Shown here: piece by piece, positions 1-64,000 of the stretch
Position numbering within the stretch: position 1 is the first letter of the stretch
Layout of the letters: each line of letters opens with the position of its first letter
Origin: Berghia stephanieae
Taxonomy: Eukaryota > Mollusca > Gastropoda > Nudibranchia > Aeolidiidae
Direction: 5' to 3'
Assembly (NCBI GenBank): GCA_034508935.3
Contig: CM067447.1
Coordinates: 35,311,065 to 35,375,064 of the forward strand
Length of the DNA: 64,000 nucleotides
Translations under genes and position numbers: made by a program
The notes under the pieces: generated by a model
The model's input: the letters and a program-made list of their open reading frames with translations, nothing else
What the model was told of the DNA's origin: nothing
Database searches by the model: none

Positions 1-29
1 TTTACTGACTATAAATGACCTAATAGTGT

Positions 30-1160
30 TGCAAGCACCGTAAACCTGTGAAGGATACACAAGCACAGGATCCCAAAAAGAGAAATACACTCAAATGCAA
101 ATCATTGTATTTTCTAAACAACGGAGAAATGATTTACAAGGGAAAATAAAATATGTCCAAAACCATAACTACACATTTGACTATTTTCCTCTCAGCCAGG
201 GCAAAACCAAGTAATCTCATTTCAGGACAAAGACAGACCGATACATTGAATAACAGTATAGGGGCAAGAGAGGGCACAATGATAGTGACCTCTATCCACC
301 AGGGAAGTCGAGGTCCCAATCCCGTTCAATCAGAGAAGATGACTCCATTCATAGGTAATTTCAGCATCAGGAAAAAGAAAGAAAATGGGATATACAAAAA
401 ATCTAGATTCACAGTTAAAAAGAAAAGTAAGACAAAGGGAAATCGTACATATATGGAACAGATGTAGATTTCAAGAGCACACCAGTGTACTTAAGTTTGA
501 GATCACCTTAAAGTCTCATCCAGATACAGAATCGGACTAAGAGGAACACACTCAAATGCTATTCAAAACAAATATAAAAGAGAGATGATTTACAACGAAA
601 AAAGTCTCCAAAAACTATAAACATTTTACTGTTTTCTTCCCAGCAGAAAACAAGTTGGAAAACAAGGGTATGGAAGATCAGTAAGTGACTTTCCTGCCCA
701 CTTTGGGAGGTAAATAACCCTACCCATGTCAGGAAAGCAAATCAAATGAAAAGGAACAACAACTATACATGGAAGAAAGACACAGGAAGTGAATTAATTT
801 AGTTACCTGAGTTTGAGATCACCTAAAAATCCATCCGGACACAAGCAGAGGTCCCCACTAGAGGAATACTCTCAAATGTTTTACAAATCATATATAATAC
901 AAAGAAAATATAATACAGTGCATAACAGAGAGATGATTTACAATACAAGGAAAAAAAATATCATCTCCCAAAAACTATACATTTGACTGTTTCCCTCCCA
1001 GCCAGGGTACCCAGCCAGTGCCAGGGCAAAACCAATCTCATTCCAATACAAAGATAGAAAGCTAGTTGGAAAACAGATATAGGGGGATAGAAGACAAATT
1101 AAGTACCTCCCTACCCACTATGGGAGGTCAGGAACCCCACCCAGTTCTTGAAGGTGACAT
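30..1160. repeat. Tandem array of a dispersed repeat, at least three units
   Basis: Three diverged copies of a roughly 350-440 base unit follow one another. Shared blocks include ACACTCAAATG, AGAGATGATTTACAA, ACATTTGACT with a T/C-rich run, CAGCCAGGG, and GGCAAAACCAA. The first begins near 30, the second near 470 and the third near 780, ending at GGAACCCCACCCAG. The same repeat recurs at 3318-3480 and 31930-32560. No coding capacity or terminal repeats seen, so the class is unknown. The array may run past the left edge. Confidence 0.65.
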
Positions 1161-2144
1161 CATCCAATCACCAAAATATTATGCACAGACATTAAAAAGA
1201 ACACTTTTATGTACTTAATTTTATTTATCACCAAGGACAATTTCTGACTATAATTCAGCTGAATAAAAAGCAAAGATTATTTCCTGACACAGTGGAGACA
1301 AATTCTTCTTCAGGATAAAACTCTAAGAATTAAAATTAAAATTATCAATTTCCAAACAACAAATTAAAATTTTTAAAGTTCGTGTAATATTGCAATTACA
1401 AATGGCAATAAATAACATGGCCAAATATCATTCCTAAATAGTTTGCTTAGAACCACTAAATTATCTCCAGTGTAACCTCTTTATTGTGTCACCGTAGAGA
1501 CCAGCATAAAGAGAACACACATTTTTTTTCATTTTACAAATCCTATAAGCTTCTCAGAGGCCAAAGTAGCTTGACGCCAAAGGTATTATAGTCTTTTCAA
1601 CTTGGTAGATGTCGTAGGATTCACTATCTTATTCTTGTGTGTGATCAGATAGCAGTTCGATAGCGCAGTATCTTATGACTGAAATGTGTTTCACTAGCTC
1701 GTCAACTGTTGTGTCATGACCAAATCATATCTAAGCAATAACGAATCATGCTAGAATGTTTAAGCAAGACAATGATCTTTGCCCATTGAACATGTGAGAT
1801 GCGGTCAGAGCCAGGGATTAGAACATCAATTAACTTGGATGTATCTGTTCCCTTAAACAGCTCATAAAAGTTCTGCCTTTGTTAAACCTCAGTTTATGTT
1901 CCCCACAATGAGCCATCATGATGACAATAGATCCAGTGAATGGAACCTTAGTTTATTCAAATTTCTACAGCGTAGAACAGACCGTAACAATTGCTTGCTA
2001 CCAAAGCATTTTCAACAAGACCTAACAGACCCAGCAACCCAATCACAGCTGGATAGAAAGAGGTGTCATTAAAAAGAAGGAAAAGAAAAAGAGAAAAATA
2101 AGAAAAAAAAAGTGCACTCAAGATGGAAAGACCAGTCCTATTAT
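1161..2144. other. Downstream flank, no gene seen
   Basis: AT-rich sequence beyond the IARS1 stop with no exon, tRNA gene or transposon terminus that I recognise. A 41-base block near 1511-1552 recurs at 2424-2466. The terminal IARS1 poly(A) site should lie in or left of 2855; the only AATAAA found on the minus strand within 700 bases is at 2163-2168, inside a SINE. Confidence 0.5.
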
Positions 2145-2395
2145 AATAAAAATAAAAATTCCTTTATTCATCCCACAGGGGAAATTTGTCTCTAGGATCT
2201 ATTCCAAGGAAGACTGGAATAACTCGGGTAACAGCCGCAGTGCAGCACCACAAATTGAGCTAGGGCGAGGTGACTTGCTCAAGGCCACACATGCAGCGAC
2301 GGGTGATCAAACTCGGTTTCGGGTACGAAGCAAAGACCGTACCGCTGAGCCAAGCGGCTCTTCTGAGTCGAGCATTCCTCCAACTAAGCTACTGG
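2145..2395 (-). mobile_element. tRNA-derived SINE (type S1)
   Basis: On the minus strand a tRNA-like head carries an A box (TTGGCTCAGCGGTA) and a degenerate B box (GAGTTTGATCACC). A body with GTGGCCTTGAGCAAGTCAC follows, then a tail GGGATGAATAAAGG ending in A/T-rich repeats with TTTTTATT units. Head, body and tail in that order are typical of Pol III SINEs. It lies just past the IARS1 stop and could supply a poly(A) signal. Confidence 0.8.
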
Positions 2396-2854
2396 GACCC
2401 GGTTTTATCACAAAATTGCAAAATAGAACACACATTTTTTTTCATTTTACAAATCCCATAAGCTTTTTATCAAAAAGTCCAATTATTTGCACGACACTTG
2501 GTTCAAATCTAAACTCATTTCAACCATCAATTTTCAAAATATGATTAATTAAATTTACTCACAATAATTTTTTTAAATTCAGCATATTTAAAAACTTAAA
2601 AATAAAAATAATCATCAATGACTTATTTCGTGAAGGAAACATTTTTCAAGACAGGTCAGTAAATAATAATTTCATGAATACCTACATTTCTGACAAGCAA
2701 ACAATTATGGGAGAGAAAAAAAAAGATAGAATGGGATAACAGTCAAATATGCATAACAAAACAAAAAAAAAAACCCTTAAGAAACAATAACAAAAAAAAA
2801 CAAACCAATTGATCAAAAGTAAATGGAATTTCAAAATCTTAAGAAAATTAAATA

Positions 2855-58961
<56,107 letters not shown>

Positions 58962-58990
58962 TTTGAACCAGTCTCCTAAAAACTAAAATG
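58962..58990 (-). promoter_or_regulatory. Probable 3' splice site in the IARS1 5' UTR
   Basis: Just upstream of the start codon the minus strand reads TCATTTTAGTTTTTAG followed by GAGACTGGTTCAAA and the ATG. Either AG would serve as an acceptor after a T-rich stretch. If used, the first coding exon has only 14-21 bases of 5' UTR and a noncoding first exon lies farther up, above 58990. I could not identify that exon or a promoter. Transcript data would settle it. Confidence 0.45.
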
Positions 58991-59189
58991 ATATGATGTA
59001 AAAAATTAATTATTAATGATGATTAAAGGATTGAATAAAAGTATGCATAATCTATGTTCATGGTCCCCACTAAAATCTTGAAAAAATTTTCAAGACCCCA
59101 AATGCTTTTTCAAGAGCCCTATCTGCAGACCAATCGGGTTTCCTGATATGACAAAAAAAAAATTGGCCATCACACTTGAGCTTGACATT

Positions 59190-59495
59190 TTAAAAATATA
59201 TAGTGCAATATCCACAAATCATGCTCAAAGCACTTTACAAGGGGCCTTGGCCAACAGCAACATTAAACATGTAGGCAGTAGGACATGACATGATACCCGT
59301 TAGGTGAAATTACAATTTTTTTGGACAGAGACAACCCTGTTATCGACCAGGTACTCATTTTACACCTAAGTACGGTGACAGAATGTGAGTAAGGAGCCCT
59401 TTCCTGGGACCCAGCTATGTGCTGAGCAAGGCTCAAATCCAGGACCTTCTGATCTGAAAATGAGTGTCATATCACAAGACCACATAGCGGCAATT
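59190..59495 (-). mobile_element. S3 SINE, near complete
   Basis: Minus strand: TATGTGGTCTTGTGATATGA head, GGTCCTGGATTTGAGCC B box, CTCACATTCTGTCACCG, AATTGTAATTTCACC body and CCCCTTGTAAAGTGCTTTG tail, ending GCACTATATATT. The most complete copy for defining the family. Confidence 0.8.
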
Positions 59496-59544
59496 GAAAA
59501 AATAAAGAGTGGCAATCCTTGGATTTCTCAGTCAATACTGATCT

Positions 59545-59880
59545 ACTTATTTTACCTAGAACTTAATTACTCCCATGTCTTTGACACATTGGGCTATCCA
59601 GATTCGCCATTTCTCCCTGTCCTGTGCTGCCATGTATGCCCTGTTCCATGTCAGCTCCCCAGTATTAAGGTCTTTATCAACAGTTACTTTCCACGTCATC
59701 TGTGGTCGTCCTCGCTTTAGTCTGTTGTTATCTCTGGGGAAGCAGGTCTTCTTTCACACGGACACGGAGAACATGTCTAACCTAGCTGAGATGGCGCTGT
59801 TGGATGGTGATCGTAACGTCCCGCATTCCAGTTCTTTTTAGAATTTCAGTATTTGTTATGTGATCTAAGTAGCTGACATT
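59545..59880 (-). pseudogene. LINE C-terminal fragment, RTE/BovB-like
   Basis: The minus strand reads YLDHITNTEILKRTGMRDV, then IQQRHLS and VRHVLRV, with the KARTTTDDV region after. This is the typical end of a LINE ORF, just after the RT. Several stops are present. Too short to place it in a family here. Confidence 0.5.
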
Positions 59881-59926
59881 GAGTAATTACCGACCTAATA
59901 CTAATAGTGAGAGTAAAACCTAAATA

Positions 59927-60106
59927 CAGTCAAGCCTCTCCAATCTGAACACCTCCGTTCCCAGAATTTTGTCTGGATTACAGAGACATCTGGATAATGG
60001 AATCAGTCCCTAACCTGCATGCATAAAGAAGAAAAAAAATCTGTTCCCATCCAACCAGTCCAAATAATGGAGACAACCGGATTGTAGAGTTAGAGAGATG
60101 TGACTG
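59927..60106. mobile_element. pogo/Tigger-type MITE
   Basis: A 180-base element flanked by TA, with ends CAGTCAAGCCTCTCCAATC and its partner GAGAGATGTGACTG. The inner parts repeat TCTGGAT/GGATAATGG. TA target and CAGT termini fit pogo-type elements. Confidence 0.65.
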
Positions 60107-60164
60107 TATAAATCGATTTAAATTGTAATGTAAATCCTTGATAAGCTTTAGTTTTTTATGTCAG

Positions 60165-60365
60165 CAGATGTGTGGCCATGTGGTCTTGTGGTACGACACT
60201 CGTTTTCAGATCAGAAGGTCCTGGGTTTGAGCTCACTCGGCGCAGTAGTCGAGTCTTGGAAAAGGTTTTTTACTCAGATTTTTGCTGTTGGTTAGAGACT
60301 TTTTAAAAGCGCTTTCAGCCCATTTAGTGGATATTGCGCTATATAAAAGCCCAAAGCATGGCTGA
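60165..60365 (+). mobile_element. S3 SINE, plus strand
   Basis: Head ATGTGGTCTTGTGGTACGAC, B box GGGTTTGAGCTC, body TTGGTTAGAGACTTTTTAAA, tail AGCGCTTTCAGCCC and TGGATATTGCGCTATATAAA. The only S3 copy on the plus strand. A minisatellite follows directly. Confidence 0.75.
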
Positions 60366-60765
60366 AAGTTAACAGTAGTAGTAGTTGTGGAGGTAGAGAT
60401 GACGATGTGGTAGTGGTTGTAGTAGTTGTGGAGGTACAGATGTATTAGTAGTGGTCTTTTGGATGATAGTGTGGTGGTGGTTGTAGTAGTTGTGGTAAGG
60501 ATGATGATGTGGTTGTGGTGGTAGTAGCAGTGGTGGTAGGGATGATGATGTGGTGGTGGTTGTAGTAGTTGTGGTAAGGATGATGATGTGTGTGTGTAGT
60601 AGCAGTGGTGGTAGGGATGATGATGTGGTGGTGGTTGTATTAGTAGTGGTCTTAGGGATGATGGTGTGGTGGTGGTTGTATTAGTAGTGGTCTTAGGGAT
60701 GATGGTGTGGTGGTGGTTGTAATAGTAGTAGTGGTAGGGATGTCGACGTAGTGGTTGTGGTCTTT
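60365..60765 (+). repeat. Minisatellite of GT/GA-rich units
   Basis: Repeats of about 35-45 bases built from GATGATGATGTGGTGGTGG, TTGTAGTAGTTGTGGTAAG and GTATTAGTAGTGGTC. Starts where an S3 tail ends. A weaker stretch of the same kind is at 63385-63510. Confidence 0.85.
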
Positions 60766-61169
60766 TTTATTCATAAAAAAAAAGGTGGAATTGTGATTGT
60801 GATGGGCGAAGATAAACCTCATTTAGGCAGAATATTCTCAGCCCTGATTTAAAGACTCATTCACAGCAATCGCTAGTGATTATAGCATTATTAGTTTATG
60901 GAGACACCAAAATAAGTTATCCATTTAAATTAGAATAAGGCTTAGAAATTGCAATAATTAGGGCTATTAAAATTCGAAACACCCCAAAGAAGTGATCAAG
61001 AGACCCAAACCATGGTAGTTGTTTTGATGCTAGTGTTGGTATAGGTTGAAGTAGTGATGATGGTTGGGGCAGTGCCAATGCTGTGCTGGTGGTTGTAGCA
61101 ATAGTGAGTATTATTACCACTAATATAAATCTACTTATTACTACTACTTCTACCACTTCTAATATCAGC

Positions 61170-61990
61170 TTGAATTAAATGTTGAAAATGAGAGAACAAG
61201 TGTTTGGTGTAAAAAAAAATAAAAGCGACTTAAAATGTGTGATGATCGGTAAAGATGATGTTCAGATAGTTGAATATTTTAAATATTTAGGAATAGCTAT
61301 TGATAGTTCCCTAAATTTCTCTCAACATATTAATATAATACCTAAAACATTGCCCAAAGATTATGCATCCTAAGGAAATTGAGAACATTTCAAGTAGGGA
61401 AGAAAACTATTAAGAGTTTATATTTGATTAAAAGTGTAATTGCATTTATGCCCACTTAGAGATAAATAAAAGATTTCAAAATCTATCAAAGAGGCAGCAA
61501 AAATAATAAATCATTCTCTTCATGACAAAGACAGATTTCATGGAAAGCAATGGAAAGAAAAGCGTTCGCAATTACCAACAATACAAACCATATTATATAC
61601 CATGAATTCAATCTTTTACTGTCTGGGAGAAGGTTTTGTCAGATTAAATGTAGAACTAACAAGTACAAATCGACGTACGTTCCATCAGCAATAAAAATGT
61701 TGAATATTTCATATGGTACAGCCAAACCAAGGACTGACATGTTGATTGACTTACTGATTTATTGAATGTTAGATAAATTGACCAATTGATAATTATGATA
61801 ATATTTGGTGTCGAATTGTCACAATTGTAACAAATTGAAAACGAAATGCATCTGCTTATGTTGTATATATATGTTCTTGCACATGTGAAAGAAAGAGAGG
61901 AAGAGAGATAGAGAGAGAAAAAATAGGTATGAGTGAAATATCTGTTCAATGTCATAGTTATCATATAACTATAACTATAACAAGTGTAAC
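61170..61990 (+). pseudogene. LINE 3' fragment, CR1/L2/jockey-like
   Basis: VQIVEYFKYLGIAIDSSLNF (RT thumb region), then after frame breaks LLLSGRRFCQIKCRTNKYK and STYVPSAIKMLN, the hallmark C-terminus of CR1/L2/jockey-type elements. The tail passes into ATT and ACT microsatellite at 62025-62065. A fourth LINE lineage in the window. Confidence 0.65.
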
Positions 61991-62065
61991 TAAATGACAA
62001 ATTGCCATATTTATGGACAATAAAGATCTAATATTATTATTATTACTACTACTTCTATTACTACT

Positions 62066-63384
62066 TTTGGTTTAAATAGAGAAAACCCTATGTAATAATA
62101 TATACAAGTTGAGTACCCCCCAAAAATGCTCTTTATGCATTTATTTTGAACCTACAGCGTTCTTACACCCCCCCCCCCCCCCCCCAACTACTTACTAATA
62201 TAAATTAAAAATTTAGACTCATACAAAAAATTAAAGAAAAAATAATAATATCAAAATAAACTATTTTCACAAAGGGAAATAACACTTTTTGTTTATTGGC
62301 AATACAGTCCTTGATTAAAGGCTTCATTGTTTTATTTTATTTTCACTTAGCAACTTCTATTTAACAAGAAATAGAAGCTTAAATGGTCTCTGAGACCATT
62401 TGAAGTATAAAATAAGCTTATATGCATAATTCAATACAAATCTTCAAAAATAGTGCAAAAGGTAGTGAAAACCAGCGTTTCATAACCAACTGAAAAGATA
62501 AAAATATAGTACAAAGTGTGATGCATCAGCTGATGTTTCCAATGTAAACAGATTAAATTTATGTCAGAAAAGTGAAACATGTGTATAATTGTCACCTACA
62601 CAGGACTGGTGCATCAGTATTTCCTATATTAAAAGTTAACATTCTGGTGGTGCAATAATGATAAAGTCGGGTAAAGGGTCAAATTGCCGGTAGGCAATTA
62701 TTTTATCATGACTAAAAAAAACAGAATTTCCGGCATATGTCAGCGAACATTCACCTATGACTCAAAGCTCAAGTTATTATTTATCTGATCTCCATAAATG
62801 TCTTGAATAGGCCTAATACAAATACCAATCTTTAAAGAGTTTGACAACACATTTGTGTCATTTTATGAACCATGGTCATTAACTCATGATGCTTATACTA
62901 TTCTCATCTATACATAAAATCTAACAAAAAACTATTTACACTCCTTGAAACATTTCAATTACAATGATTTTAATGAAGCTTCTCGCTCCTCAATTTGCTG
63001 ATTTTCATCCAATTCCTCTGAGCTATTTTTGCAAGAAAATAACTAAATTTACAAGTTTGGTTGTTTTGAAACAATTTGGATCAGTCAGAAGTCAGAATGA
63101 AGAGCATTCTATCATGAAAAAGTGACAAAATAATTTCAAATATTAAGTTTGGAATGGACTTTTGTTATGGTTTTTTTTCTCTTTGTTTTCCAAGAGAGAA
63201 GATGCAAATTTAAATCTAAGCTGTTTTTAAAAGGTAGGATCTGATTTTCTTATGATCTAAATAGATCGACAGTAATTGTTGGCTATTTTAAGTGTTAATG
63301 TAGCGCTTCACTTTAGAGGTACAAGCAGAACAGTTGTTGAGGAAAAATGCACATGAAAATGGTGACATTTTAACTTGACTTAAT
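62066..63384. other. Upstream flank, poly-C and plain sequence
   Basis: About 18 C at 62168-62185. Otherwise AT-rich sequence with no gene or repeat recognised. Confidence 0.5.
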
Positions 63385-64000
63385 GTGATGTAAATGATGA
63401 TGTGGTGATGGTTGTAGTGGTAGAGGTAGTAATGGTGATAATGCAGTGGTGTGACGGTTGTGGTAGTCATGGAGTGGTATGGATGAGGATGAAGTGGTAG
63501 CGTTGTTACACACTCTATAAAGCAGTGACGGTCATCTAGAGACTGAGAAAATGGGATAGCCATACCAAACAAGTCAAAAGTCACTCTCTAACTTTCACTT
63601 TCAGGGTTTGTTTTTTTTACCTCAGTCAACCATATGCTAGGTATATTATATATGCATGAATTGGACAAGCGAGGAAATACTCGCTTTTAGTTTTAGTTTT
63701 AGAAGGTAGTCTGATTCCAGCCTATAGACAGGTGCCAATTAGTCATTGGAAAAGTGAAGCGCTAGTTTGGGTTCAAATTTGAATAACACAACTTCACATA
63801 AACACTAATGCATTATTATTATTTTTCACAGTATCTGAACGGTTCTGGTATAATATTATAGAGCAAAATCAAGCTTTCTTTTAATGTAATCTTGAAATCA
63901 ATGTAGGCACCTTTATGAATGTCAAAAATTATAATTTGATAAAACTTACGTCATCTTAAAACTTTTGTTAGTTTTTTCAAAACTGAGAGAGGAAAAAGAA
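63385..64000. other. Right edge, weak minisatellite and plain sequence
   Basis: GATGATGTGGTGATGG-type units to about 63510, like those at 60365. No coding block seen to the right edge. Confidence 0.5.

Noticed and set aside
2163-2168. IARS1 poly(A) signal
   Set aside because: AATAAA on the minus strand, but it is part of the S1 SINE tail and about 690 bases past the stop; not enough to assign.
59000-64000. A second host gene upstream
   Set aside because: Only SINEs, MITEs, LINE fragments and simple repeats were found; no exon with plausible splice sites.

Overview
This is eukaryotic, AT-rich animal DNA, and nearly all of it is one host gene read on the minus strand: cytoplasmic isoleucyl-tRNA synthetase (IARS1). 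I could place 31 coding exons, from the start codon at 58961 to the last stop at 2855. All junctions are GT-AG and phase-compatible. Together they encode about 1,282 residues, against 1,262 in human, from memory of that sequence. The class Ia signatures HYGH and KMSKR, the CP1 editing motifs and two C-terminal ubiquitin-like (UNE-I) repeats are all present. The source looks like a marine invertebrate: long introns, many tRNA-derived SINEs, simple repeats and APE-type non-LTR retrotransposons. I cannot name the phylum from this window; a mollusc-like lophotrochozoan is only a guess.

Two exons read correctly only if one base is missing from the given sequence: exon 20 near 31471-31473, and the last exon between about 2893 and 2910. 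Each would truncate the protein as written. All other exons keep frame, so an assembly error is the simplest explanation, but real lesions are not excluded.

Layout, left to right. 1-2854 is downstream of the gene: a tandem dispersed-repeat array and a SINE. 2855-9979 holds exons 31-28 with a mariner-like end, a TTAA-type MITE, tandem repeats, and a Kolobok-like DNA transposon inserted inside a SINE. 9980-16558 (intron 27) holds SINEs and a long palindromic element whose two arms are split by a full-length LINE and a SINE. 18028-26447 (intron 25) holds a hAT-like element full of microsatellites, a LINE with an inverted 5' part, and a Tigger/pogo remnant. 26448-40271 carries exons 25-11 with smaller repeats, including a 284-bp near-perfect hairpin. 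40272-48271 holds a 1.2-kb tandem duplication and an unusual 2.2-kb element with terminal inverted repeats, internal dyad repeats and a possible two-exon small gene. 48272-58961 carries exons 9-1 and a 5'-truncated LINE. 58962-64000 is upstream sequence with SINEs, a pogo MITE, LINE fragments and minisatellites.

The strongest candidates for something undescribed are the 45976-48219 element with its spliced 61-residue reading frame, the 5'-inverted LINE at 22235-25039 with matching target duplications, and the large palindromic element at about 11400-15800.
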